Shown here in pieces: positions 19,493-26,702 of a stretch of DNA of 64,000 nucleotides; the stretch's first letter is position 1, and the number at the start of each line of letters is the position of its first letter. This stretch comes from Lelliottia sp. WAP21 (lineage in GTDB: Bacteria; Pseudomonadota; Gammaproteobacteria; Enterobacterales; Enterobacteriaceae), in the NCBI RefSeq assembly GCF_020532665.2, contig NZ_JAIWPG020000001.1:533576-597575 (forward strand), given 5' to 3'. Under the pieces are notes generated by a model, which saw only the letters and a program-made list of their open reading frames with translations, was not told where the DNA came from and ran no database searches. Both the position numbers and the translations under genes were made by a program.

Positions 19493-19790
19493 CGGTGGAT
19501 GCGTCCACGGCATACGGCGCATCTTCAGGCGTCAGGGGCATTAAATGCTCCGGACGCACAAAGGCAAAACCGTGCTGATGGTCAAACGAAGTAATGTCGC
19601 CGGTGACCAGCCACAATGCGCGATCCGCCGTGGTCGGTAATTCCGTCATAACGCCATTAACGGGATTTAAAAAACGCTGCCCTGGCAGGCAGAGTGCAAA
19701 AAGCTCAACGGATTTACCGATATTTCGGCGCCCTGCTGATGTGCGGGCACCAATAATAATGGCGAGGCTACCCGGTTTTAACTGAAACAT
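19485..19790 (-). CDS. Uncharacterised small protein (101 aa)
   Basis: I do not recognise this protein. It is soluble, without signal peptide or transmembrane helix. The first 30 residues (FQLKPGSLAIIIGARTSAGR) look like a small beta-barrel of SH3/KOW type, with SVELFALCLPGQRF following. It overlaps the yeaO 3' end by 8 bases and lies next to yoaF. Length and a clean ATG make it a real gene by inspection; comparison is needed to say more. Confidence 0.7.
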   Translation of the reverse strand: MFQLKPGSLAIIIGARTSAGRRNIGKSVELFALCLPGQRFLNPVNGVMTELPTTADRALWLVTGDITSFDHQHGFAFVRPEHLMPLTPEDAPYAVDASTVN

Positions 19791-19868
19791 ACTTCTCTCG
19801 CGGTGTGAACGGCCACAAAGGCTAAGATAATTCCTAACGAGAAGTTTATCGCAGACCAGAGGCAGATG

Positions 19869-20111
19869 TCACCTGGTGGACGCAGGATGATCGCGACGGA
19901 ACAGCGTCCACTCGTCAATAACTTCGCCGCCAGGCAATTTACATTCGGTACGCACGCCTTGCGGGCTTTGAACCGGAACACGCTCTCCCCCTTTTTGCAG
20001 GCAGTATACCGAGGCCGGATTTGCCATGCCTGTTTGCGCAGGCTTAGGTGCGTCAGGTGCCGTTGAGCACGCGGTGAGGGGCAAAAGAGTAGCGAGGAGT
20101 AAATAGCGCAT
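19869..20111 (-). CDS. yoaF: DUF333 lipoprotein YoaF
   Basis: Small lipoprotein of 80 aa: signal peptide MRYLLLATLLPLTAC with the lipobox cysteine at 15, then GMANPASVYCLQKGG and ECKLPGGEVIDEWTLFRRDHP, both conserved in E. coli YoaF. The start at 20111 is preceded on the minus strand by an AAGGAG ribosome site; the longer frame from 20171 lacks one and would bury the signal peptide. Function unknown. Confidence 0.9.
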   Translation of the reverse strand: MRYLLLATLLPLTACSTAPDAPKPAQTGMANPASVYCLQKGGERVPVQSPQGVRTECKLPGGEVIDEWTLFRRDHPASTR

Positions 20112-20203
20112 GAATGTCTCCTTATAAAATGCGGTGAGATAAGAGTACCGGGTCATCGCCGCGTTCTCCATGATTTCTCCCCTAAATCTGCACTTTTCAC
20201 CCT

Positions 20204-20287
20204 TATAATTAATGTGTTCTCCCTTGACCAGAGAACATCATTTCATTATCAAGACCTTTTGCCCCAGGCGATGCCCGGGGCTTTTTT
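20204..20287 (+). ncRNA. Candidate small RNA between yoaF and dgcP
   Basis: A perfect TATAAT (20204-20209) predicts a start near 20216. From there a six-base-pair stem (GTTCTC/GAGAAC, 20216-20236), an A/U-rich open stretch, and a GC-rich stem (GCCCC-A-GGC...GCC-C-GGGGC, 20261-20281) with T to 20287 give a compact transcript of about 72 nt, the shape of Hfq-binding sRNAs. No plus-strand gene lies upstream to account for the terminator, since yeaO ends 770 bases before. The -35 element is poor. I do not recognise it as a named RNA. Confidence 0.5.
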
Positions 20288-20418
20288 ACTCTGTTCCACA
20301 TTCGGTGGCGCTGGGGATATATAAAATTTCCTGTATTCATGTTTTACTGTGCCTGAGTCTAAAATTTCAGCATAACATGCAGATACTGACATCTTCTGCA
20401 TGGGAGTTTACCCAGGTC

Positions 20419-21447
20419 ATGTCGGACATCATCCTTGCCCGTGTCTCAGAAACCCTCGCCACTGAACAATCCCTTGAAAGTCTGGTACGTCAGTTACTGG
20501 AAATGCTTGAGATTGTCACCGAGATGGAATCGACCTATCTGACGAAGGTCGATATCAACGCCCGGCTGCAATATATTTTGTATGCGCGAAATAGCAAACA
20601 GATGCAGATCCCCGAAGGACTCAGCGTTCCCTGGGGCGATACGCTCTGCAAGCGCGCCATGGACAGCGGCACGTTTTTCAGTAATGAGGTAGCGGAGCGA
20701 TGGGCTGATTGTGACGCAGCTAAGGCGCTGGGTATTACCACCTACGTGAGTATTCCCGTTCATCTTGCAGATGGCTCGCTGTACGGCACCTTATGCGCCA
20801 CCAGCACGGACAAGAAGTTGCTCAGCAATCGCGGCGAGCAGGTGCTGCGGCTCTTTGCGGGCCTTATCGCGCAATATATTCAGAAAGAGTCGCTGGTGAT
20901 GCAGCTGCGTGAGGCAAACGCCGCGCTTATCGCTCACTCCTATACGGATGCCCTTACCGGGTTACCGAATCGTCGGGCCCTCTTCGAAAATCTGACCACC
21001 CTGTTTTCCCTGGCGCGCCATCTCAGACGCAACGCCATCATTGCCTATATAGACCTGGATGATTTTAAGCTCATCAACGATCAACTGGGCCATGAGGCCG
21101 GGGACCAGTTCCTGGTTGAAGTCGGTAAGCGTCTCACCGCCGGTCAAACTGAAGACGATATTGTCGGCAGGCTGGGGGGAGATGAGTTTCTGGTTGCCTG
21201 CCTGTGTAAGAGCAATAACGCAACGGAAAACGGCCAACTTAATTTGATTAAAACGCAGATTAGCGCCAGTATTGCGGGCGATTACTGGCTCGGAAACGTT
21301 CACCTTGTTTATCCAGGGGCCAGTCTGGGCGTCGTGGAGATTGATCCTGCGACCACGGATGCGGACAGCGCATTGCGGGTGGCTGATACGGCAATGTACA
21401 GGGAAAAGAAAGGCAAGCGCAAAACGCGCTTTCTCCCTGAGGAGTAA
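20419..21447 (+). CDS. dgcP: GAF-GGDEF diguanylate cyclase DgcP (YeaP)
   Basis: Makes c-di-GMP; the E. coli enzyme is a GAF-GGDEF cyclase that opposes motility. An N-terminal GAF-like sensory region (about 20-160) precedes the GGDEF domain with GGDEF at 253-257 and the YTDALTGLPNRRA motif at 175-187. The RxxD inhibitory motif is not in place. ATG 20419 gives 342 aa, matching the E. coli 341; the long upstream extension from 20212 is not conserved. Confidence 0.93.
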   Translation: MSDIILARVSETLATEQSLESLVRQLLEMLEIVTEMESTYLTKVDINARLQYILYARNSKQMQIPEGLSVPWGDTLCKRAMDSGTFFSNEVAERWADCDAAKALGITTYVSIPVHLADGSLYGTLCATSTDKKLLSNRGEQVLRLFAGLIAQYIQKESLVMQLREANAALIAHSYTDALTGLPNRRALFENLTTLFSLARHLRRNAIIAYIDLDDFKLINDQLGHEAGDQFLVEVGKRLTAGQTEDDIVGRLGGDEFLVACLCKSNNATENGQLNLIKTQISASIAGDYWLGNVHLVYPGASLGVVEIDPATTDADSALRVADTAMYREKKGKRKTRFLPEE

Positions 21448-21490
21448 CCTCGTACACTCTGCACGCATCACAACCCAACAAGGGGAAGTC

Positions 21491-21589
21491 ATGAGAATCG
21501 GAATTATTTTCCCGGTCGTTATCTTTATTACGGCTGTGGTGTTTTTAACGTGGTTTTTTGTCGGCGGTTATGCCGCGCCGGGGGCTTGA
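21491..21589 (+). CDS. yoaK: Micro-protein YoaK (32 aa)
   Basis: Short plus-strand frame giving MRIGIIFPVVIFITAVVF and ending GGYAAPGA, nearly identical to E. coli YoaK: a single hydrophobic helix, presumably an inner-membrane micro-protein. An AAGGGGAAG ribosome site precedes the ATG. It sits 43 bases after dgcP and directly in front of yoaJ. Function unknown. Confidence 0.9.
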   Translation: MRIGIIFPVVIFITAVVFLTWFFVGGYAAPGA

Positions 21590-21664
21590 ATGAAAAAAAC
21601 GACCCTTATTATGCTGATCGTCGCCATTGTTGCGCTCGCGGGAACACAGCTCGGCTGGTGGTAA
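21590..21664 (+). CDS. yoaJ: Micro-protein YoaJ (24 aa)
   Basis: Starts on the base after the yoaK stop and encodes MKKTTLIMLIVAIVALAGTQ then LGWW, a single membrane helix. E. coli YoaJ has the same length and ending. With yoaK it forms a translationally coupled pair ending at a strong terminator. Function unknown. Confidence 0.88.
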   Translation: MKKTTLIMLIVAIVALAGTQLGWW

Positions 21665-21675
21665 ATCCATCACGT

Positions 21676-21703
21676 AAAAAGGCTGCCAGAGGGCAGCCTT
21701 TTT
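21676..21703 (+). terminator. dgcP-yoaKJ terminator
   Basis: AAAAAGGCTGCC and GGCAGCC arms with a four-base loop, followed by five T, 12 bases after yoaJ. The A-rich left side means it also works for the convergent yeaQ. Confidence 0.9.
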
Positions 21704-21719
21704 ATGAGTCAGTCTATGC

Positions 21720-21968
21720 TTATCTTTTGATTTTTCTGTAGATAAACAACACTACCAACGCACCAATCACCGCGACAGCAAAGCTCCCCATATTGAAGCC
21801 GTCAACTTTACCAAAACCAAATAAGGTGCTGATCCAGCCACCTACAACGGCACCTACGACCCCCAGAATGACGGTCACAAAGAAACCACCGCCATCTTTG
21901 CCCGGCATGATCCACTTCGCCAGAATACCTGCAATAAGCCCAAAGATAATCCAGGATAAAATTCCCAT
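21720..21968 (-). CDS. yeaQ: GlsB/YeaQ/YmgE-family stress membrane protein
   Basis: Integral membrane protein of 82 aa with three glycine-rich helices (GILSWIIFGLIAGILAKW, VTVILGVVGAVVGGWIS, VAVIGALVVLFIY), the transglycosylase-associated-protein family. It is a general-stress protein in E. coli. Reads towards yoaJ and is divergent from the RyhB-like RNA. Confidence 0.94.
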   Translation of the reverse strand: MGILSWIIFGLIAGILAKWIMPGKDGGGFFVTVILGVVGAVVGGWISTLFGFGKVDGFNMGSFAVAVIGALVVLFIYRKIKR

Positions 21969-22046
21969 CGTTTTCCTCTCCGTGTGGTTTTTGTCATTAA
22001 ATCAACGACACCGAAAAGGATAGCACAGGATCGGAGAAAGGAAATT

Positions 22047-22062
22047 TGTGACATTCATCACG
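22047..22062 (+). promoter_or_regulatory. CRP-like site in the yeaQ-sRNA region
   Basis: TGTGA-N6-TCACG, nine of ten core bases of the CRP consensus. It lies 79 bases upstream of yeaQ (minus strand) and about 105 upstream of the sRNA start, so the target is not clear. Confidence 0.45.
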
Positions 22063-22120
22063 CGTATCGTTTGCGTACTTTATAAGCAAACCTGAAAAGC
22101 GCACCACACAAAAGATGGGG

Positions 22121-22153
22121 TTGCATCTTCCTTTGCGAAAGATTATCTTTCTC
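22121..22153 (+). promoter_or_regulatory. Promoter and Fur box of the RyhB-like sRNA
   Basis: TTGCAT (22121-22126), a 17-base spacer, and TATCTT (22144-22149) form a sigma-70 promoter. A Fur box matching 13 of 19 consensus positions covers 22135-22153, across the -10 and start site, where Fur-Fe would block transcription. Confidence 0.7.
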
Positions 22154-22251
22154 ATTACTGAATAGTTGAGTAAAACGCTCAGGTATTTAGTACGACATTG
22201 CTCACATTGCTTCCAGTATTTCTTGCCCACTTATTCGTGGGCTTTTTTTTT
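22154..22251 (+). ncRNA. ryhB2: RyhB-2-type iron-responsive small RNA
   Basis: A 29-base core at 22192-22220 (starting ACGACATTGCTCAC, ending CCAGTATT) matches the conserved seed of RyhB as I recall it. It is followed by a terminator, GCCCAC-TTATTC-GTGGGC with nine T at 22225-22251. Predicted length about 96 nt. Position beside yeaQ is that of RyhB-2 (RfrB/IsrE) in Salmonella, and the Fur box overlaps its promoter. RyhB pairs via Hfq to shut off iron-using proteins under iron starvation. Symbol by analogy; ends are approximate. Confidence 0.85.
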
Positions 22252-22314
22252 GCGAGTACGTAACTATTTCCCCTCCCTACCCGCTTTAATAGCTTGAATA
22301 TCTCCATAAGCCGA

Positions 22315-22323
22315 CTACGCTTA
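22315..22323 (+). promoter_or_regulatory. Sigma-S-type promoter of the YncL-like gene
   Basis: CTACGCTTA, the RpoS extended -10, 34 bases upstream of a 30-residue frame. Expected start near 22328. YncL of E. coli is stress-induced, in agreement. Confidence 0.5.
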
Positions 22324-22356
22324 CCTCACCAAAAACAGCAAGAACCAATTGATGTT

Positions 22357-22449
22357 ATGAATGTTTCAAGCCGATTCGTTGTTTTGTTAAACCTGACTGC
22401 TGCCAGCACGCTGATGGTGCTTTTATCCGTGCGCTTTGACTGGCTGTAA
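22357..22449 (+). CDS. yncL: YncL-like membrane micro-protein (30 aa)
   Basis: Plus-strand frame MNVSSRFVVLLNLTAASTLM then VLLSVRFDWL. The start MNVSSRxVVL and the ending near SxRFxW match E. coli YncL (31 aa) as I recall it; a single hydrophobic helix, likely in the inner membrane. It lies between the RyhB-like RNA and the phosphodiesterase gene (convergent), behind a sigma-S-type promoter. Symbol tentative; 22450-22508 holds nothing I can name. Confidence 0.68.
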   Translation: MNVSSRFVVLLNLTAASTLMVLLSVRFDWL

Positions 22450-22508
22450 CAGGAGCACCCCCTAAACATTCGGGCTAGTGACGCGGTAGCAAGGGCCCTT
22501 CGCACGCG

Positions 22509-24053
22509 TCAAGCCTGTTTTGTCTGGGGGCTAAAGTCCTGCTTCATTGCTCTGGGTTTTGAAAGCAGGACTTTAATAAATTCGATATAGGAAACGGGCT
22601 TGCCAAAGTAATAGCCCTGCAACAGCGCAATTTTATTGCGGTTTAAATACTCCAGTTGCTCCAGGGTCTCTACCCCCTCTGCGACAATACTCAACGACAT
22701 TTTCCTCGCCAGTTCAATCACACAATCCAGCAACATGGTCGAATCCTTCTGACCGGATACCCGGCTGACAAAGCTCTGATCAATTTTTATATAATCAATC
22801 GTCAGTTCGTGCAGACACGAGAGGCCGGAATAACCTGTGCCGAAATCGTCCAGAGCGATGACAAATCCTTTCGTATGCAGGGAATTAAGATTTTCAATCA
22901 GATGCGGGCTGTCCAGTAAAGGTTCTCGCTCGGTGATCTCCAGCACCAGCTTGACACGCTTCCCCTCAAATCCCTGATGAAAATGGCTGCAATCGCCTAA
23001 GAATGAGTCCGACGTGATATGCCTGGCGCTGATGTTAATCCCGATATGAAAGCCTTCGGGGAGTCTGGATGAAAGGGGATTGAGATGGCTGACGACCTGG
23101 GCCATTAAGCTCTTAGTGAGCGGTATAATCAGGCCACTTTTTTCTGCAATCGGGATAAAGACGTTTGGCGGAATAAACCCTGACTTTGGATGCTTCCAGC
23201 GGGCGAGCACTTCAACGCCCTGAATGACGCCGGTTTCGCCGTTCACAATGGGCTGGTAAAACGGCACGATCTCGCCTTTTTCAATGGCTTTTCGCAGGTC
23301 ATCCTCGTAGGTCGTACTTTTGCCAAGATAACGGCGCAGAATCAATCCGATGGTCAAAGAGAGAAAGACGATTAACAGGATCAGCCCCCAGCCCTGCTGC
23401 ATTAATCTGTCAGCGCTGAAGAACGGCGGCAGAGGATAGTCAATACTGAAGGGATAGCGTAACGAGACCAGGGCGGATAAACTCGTGGGCTTATTCGCCT
23501 GAACCACGACATCGCCGGAATGCGCTAAAACGCGATCCTCTACCCTCAATGAAAGACTGACATCGTGGGCAACCGTTGCCAGCGCATCACGCACATGGGC
23601 ATCGCTGATACTGACAATAACCCTTCCCCCTGGCGTTAAGGTTTGTAATAACAAGACCGGGAGACCGTCTTTCACCCGGGCACCAGACAATAATGAAAGT
23701 CTTGCATAGGGTAGCTGAGTTAAGGCCTTAATTAATACGCCGTTTCCCGGTAACGACGTACACATTATCTGGCCCTGATCCAGAATCATAATGGCGCGTA
23801 AATGCGGTTTTAACGCCGCCTCGGCCCCCAGATCCAGCTGAGCCTGGGTTGTGCATCCCTCCTGCGCGATGCGCTGCGCCGTCACCGTCGCGGCGGCGGC
23901 TTCGTTAAGCATCGACTCCACCGTCTGCGCACTGTTTTTGGCCATCGCCACCGTATTTGACTGGGCCAAATGCCATAGCTGCCAGTTAATAATCAGCACA
24001 CCGACAATGAGTAGCGCGAGCGCGCTAAAAAAAGCGAGGAGAGAGTTGCGCAC
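22509..24053 (-). CDS. c-di-GMP phosphodiesterase with CSS-type periplasmic sensor and EAL domain
   Basis: Membrane phosphodiesterase of 514 aa that hydrolyses c-di-GMP. Two transmembrane segments (about 5-24 and 222-240) flank a periplasmic loop holding C67 and a CTS motif at C98, the redox/disulfide-sensing CSS type. The cytoplasmic EAL domain has an EVL variant (281-283), N340, E372, D402/D403 and K423, so catalytic residues are present. It is not close enough to E. coli YoaD (PdeD) to name. Stop lies 59 bases beyond yncL, convergent. Confidence 0.87.
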   Translation of the reverse strand: MRNSLLAFFSALALLIVGVLIINWQLWHLAQSNTVAMAKNSAQTVESMLNEAAAATVTAQRIAQEGCTTQAQLDLGAEAALKPHLRAIMILDQGQIMCTSLPGNGVLIKALTQLPYARLSLLSGARVKDGLPVLLLQTLTPGGRVIVSISDAHVRDALATVAHDVSLSLRVEDRVLAHSGDVVVQANKPTSLSALVSLRYPFSIDYPLPPFFSADRLMQQGWGLILLIVFLSLTIGLILRRYLGKSTTYEDDLRKAIEKGEIVPFYQPIVNGETGVIQGVEVLARWKHPKSGFIPPNVFIPIAEKSGLIIPLTKSLMAQVVSHLNPLSSRLPEGFHIGINISARHITSDSFLGDCSHFHQGFEGKRVKLVLEITEREPLLDSPHLIENLNSLHTKGFVIALDDFGTGYSGLSCLHELTIDYIKIDQSFVSRVSGQKDSTMLLDCVIELARKMSLSIVAEGVETLEQLEYLNRNKIALLQGYYFGKPVSYIEFIKVLLSKPRAMKQDFSPQTKQA

Positions 24054-24253
24054 AATTTATCCTTAAACAGAAAAATGTTTTGCTGTTGAGAAGGCCGCAG
24101 CGCTGTTAAAACCGTTAAGGGGATGATCGGAGCATAGATGGGTTTGCGGGAATGTCTCTCATACCTTTGAAGGATTATGCAGACCGCGCGAAGCGCCGAA
24201 GCGTTTAATGATCATGGTGCAGAATGGAGAGAGCACGCACGCGCCCCCTAAAA

Positions 24254-24276
24254 ACGAAAAACCGCCCGAAGGCGGT
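24254..24276 (-). terminator. Terminator of the 70-aa gene
   Basis: ACCGCC and GGCGGT arms around CGAA; on the minus strand it is followed by a run of T (A at 24254-24260). It lies 11 bases past the stop of the small unknown gene. Confidence 0.75.
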
Positions 24277-24286
24277 CAGCAGAGGT

Positions 24287-24499
24287 TTAATGATGGGTGA
24301 TTTCCCCGGCGCTGTGCCTGGGCCCTATTCGCCCTGCTTCAATTAAGATTTCTTCGATAAGTTCTTCCAGGCACTCACGTCCATGGTGATCGCATATCAG
24401 GTGCACCTGTCGAGAAATCTCTTCCGTTTTCATGCCATCGCATAATGCTGATTTCAGCATTATCGACGCCCAGCGTTTCGCTTCAGAATGAGTCAGCAT
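24287..24499 (-). CDS. Uncharacterised 70-aa protein beside icd
   Basis: I do not recognise it. From ATG 24499, with a strong GGAGGGG ribosome site, it encodes a soluble, acidic, mostly helical protein (MLTHSEAKRWASIMLKSAL..., then CLEELIEEILIEAGRIG). The longer frame from 24583 has no ribosome site and is not used. It is 172 bases downstream of icd with its own terminator. No motif or membrane segment is visible. The shape is that of a small regulator or adaptor, but this is a guess. Confidence 0.7.
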   Translation of the reverse strand: MLTHSEAKRWASIMLKSALCDGMKTEEISRQVHLICDHHGRECLEELIEEILIEAGRIGPRHSAGEITHH

Positions 24500-24617
24500 A
24501 ACCCCTCCGATATAGGTTACCTCTCTAAGCGTAGCTAGCCGGAAACGAATCACAAGGGTATTTACACCATCAAAATGCAACACATTTTTACAGACGATGC
24601 GGGGCTAACGCTAAGAC

Positions 24618-24648
24618 GAAAAAAAACGGGAACCCATCGGCTCCCGTT
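24618..24648 (-). terminator. icd terminator
   Basis: AACGGGA and TCCCGTT arms; on the minus strand the stem is followed by a run of T (A at 24618-24626). It lies 23 bases past the icd stop. Confidence 0.85.
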
Positions 24649-24670
24649 CTTGTTTAACCCAGCGAGTGGA

Positions 24671-25921
24671 TTACATGTTCGCGATAATCGCGTCGCCAAA
24701 CTCTGAACATTTCAGCAGCTTAGCGCCTTCCATCAGACGTTCGAAGTCATAGGTGACGGTTTTGGCGTTGATCGCGCCTTCCATACCTTTGACGATCAGG
24801 TCTGCGGCTTCGAACCATTCCATATGACGGAGCATCATTTCTGCGGACAGGATGATAGAACCTGGGTTCACTTTATCCTGACCGGCATACTTCGGTGCCG
24901 TACCGTGAGTCGCTTCGAACAGCGCGCATTCGTCGCCGATGTTTGCGCCAGGGGCGATACCGATGCCGCCAACCTGTGCCGCCAGGGCATCAGAAATGTA
25001 GTCACCGTTCAGGTTCATACAGGCAATCACGTCATATTCAGCCGGACGCAGCAGAATCTGTTGCAGGAACGCATCAGCGATCACATCTTTGATGATGATC
25101 TCTTTGCCGGTGTTCGGGTTCTTGATTTTCTGCCATGGGCCGCCATCGATCAGCTCGCCGCCGAACTCTTCGGTCGCCAACTGGTATCCCCAGTCTTTGA
25201 ACGCGCCTTCGGTGAACTTCATGATGTTACCTTTGTGAACCAAGGTCACAGAGTCGCGATCGTTGGTGATAGCGTATTCAATCGCCGCACGCACCAGACG
25301 CTTGGTTCCCTCTTCGGAGCACGGCTTAATGCCGATACCGCAATGTTCAGGGAAGCGAATTTTCTTCACGCCCATCTCTTCGCGCAGGAACTTGATGACT
25401 TTTTCTGCATCGGCAGAATCAGCTTTCCACTCGATACCCGCATAGATATCTTCGGAGTTTTCACGGAAGATAACCATATCGGTCAGTTCAGGATGTTTCA
25501 CCGGGCTAGGCGTGCCCTGGTAGTAGCGCACCGGGCGCAGACAAACATACAGATCCAGTTCCTGACGCAGAGCAACGTTCAGGGAGCGAATACCGCCGCC
25601 GACCGGAGTGGTCAGTGGGCCTTTAATGGCAACACGATAGTCGCGAATCAGGTCCAGCGTTTCTGCTGGCAGCCAAACGTCCTGGCCGTAAACTTGAGTA
25701 GATTTCTCACCGGTGTAAATTTCCATCCAGGAAATTTTACGCTCGCCTTTGTAGGCTTTCTCAACAGCGGCATCAACCACTTTCAGCATTGCTGGCGTCA
25801 CGTCTACACCGATACCGTCACCTTCAATGAACGGAATAACCGGATTGTGTGGAACGTTAAGCTTGCCGTTTTGCAGGGTGATCTTTTTACCTTCCGCCGG
25901 AACAACTACTTTGCTTTCCAT
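24671..25921 (-). CDS. icd: Isocitrate dehydrogenase (NADP+)
   Basis: TCA-cycle enzyme converting isocitrate to 2-oxoglutarate with NADP; 416 aa, the E. coli length. The phosphorylation-loop motif [10 protein letters not shown] holds the regulatory serine used by AceK, and NADP-site residues follow in the [17 protein letters not shown] and [16 protein letters not shown] segments. Single-gene transcript with its own terminator; divergent from rluE. In other enterics the 3' end is a prophage attachment site, but no prophage is seen here. Confidence 0.99.
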   Translation of the reverse strand: MESKVVVPAEGKKITLQNGKLNVPHNPVIPFIEGDGIGVDVTPAMLKVVDAAVEKAYKGERKISWMEIYTGEKSTQVYGQDVWLPAETLDLIRDYRVAIKGPLTTPVGGGIRSLNVALRQELDLYVCLRPVRYYQGTPSPVKHPELTDMVIFRENSEDIYAGIEWKADSADAEKVIKFLREEMGVKKIRFPEHCGIGIKPCSEEGTKRLVRAAIEYAITNDRDSVTLVHKGNIMKFTEGAFKDWGYQLATEEFGGELIDGGPWQKIKNPNTGKEIIIKDVIADAFLQQILLRPAEYDVIACMNLNGDYISDALAAQVGGIGIAPGANIGDECALFEATHGTAPKYAGQDKVNPGSIILSAEMMLRHMEWFEAADLIVKGMEGAINAKTVTYDFERLMEGAKLLKCSEFGDAIIANM

Positions 25922-25961
25922 TAACCTCTCCTTCGAGCGCTTCTGGTTGTTACTGATCTTA

Positions 25962-25971
25962 TGTTAATAAT
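25962..25971 (-). promoter_or_regulatory. Possible ArcA half-site upstream of icd
   Basis: TGTTAATAAT resembles the ArcA direct-repeat consensus (TGTTAATTA). It lies 41 bases upstream of icd. ArcA represses icd in E. coli. A single short match of an AT-rich motif, so uncertain. Confidence 0.3.
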
Positions 25972-26038
25972 TTGTAATGAGCCGTTCGATAGTACCTGAA
26001 TGTCTGGCGCCATGAAAGGCATTCGTTATTGGGCTATA

Positions 26039-26692
26039 ATGCGGCAATTAATAACGTCTGAAAATACCATGAAGAAAACTTCTATTAGAAATCACCGGGT
26101 TGAGCGATTCAGCTCACGACAAGCCACCAGCAAATCAACGGTAAGCCAGCCAAAGCGGGTCATTTTGTTCAATAAACCCTACGATGTTTTGCCGCAATTC
26201 ACTGACGAAGCGGGCCGACGCACCCTGAAGGATTTTATTCCGGTAGAAGGCGTGTATGCGGCAGGCCGTCTTGACCGCGACAGCGAAGGTTTACTGGTTT
26301 TAACCAATGACGGGGCATTACAGGCGAAACTGACCCAGCCGGGAAAACGTACCGGTAAAATCTATTACGTGCAGGTGGAAGGTGAACCCTCGGAAGAGTC
26401 TCTTGCCGCACTGCGCACGGGAGTGACCTTAAACGATGGTCCTACTTTGCCGGCAGGCATTGAGCGGGTCAATGAACCAGAATGGTTATGGCCGCGCCAC
26501 CCTCCGATTCGTGAGCGCAAAGCTATTCCCACCGCCTGGCTAAAAGTCACCCTTTACGAAGGGCGTAACCGTCAGGTGCGCCGGATGACGGCTCACGTTG
26601 GCTACCCGACTCTGCGGCTCATTCGCTATGCGATGGGCAGTTATACCCTGGATTCTCTTGCCAACGGTGCGTGGCGGGACGTTACAGAATAA
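26039..26692 (+). CDS. rluE: 23S rRNA pseudouridine(2457) synthase RluE
   Basis: Isomerises U2457 of 23S rRNA; 217 aa from 26039, the E. coli length. The catalytic aspartate is in GRLDRDSEG, followed by the KIYYVQVEG and GRNRQVRRM motifs of the RsuA-type family. ATG 26039 lies inside a perfect TATAAT (26035-26040), so transcripts from that promoter could start only downstream, favouring the next ATG at 26069 (MKKTSIRN). I keep the family-length start but flag the conflict. Starts the rluE-nudJ-mnmA-hflD-purB gene string. Confidence 0.95.
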   Translation: MRQLITSENTMKKTSIRNHRVERFSSRQATSKSTVSQPKRVILFNKPYDVLPQFTDEAGRRTLKDFIPVEGVYAAGRLDRDSEGLLVLTNDGALQAKLTQPGKRTGKIYYVQVEGEPSEESLAALRTGVTLNDGPTLPAGIERVNEPEWLWPRHPPIRERKAIPTAWLKVTLYEGRNRQVRRMTAHVGYPTLRLIRYAMGSYTLDSLANGAWRDVTE

Positions 26693-26702
26693 GGACACAT
26701 TT

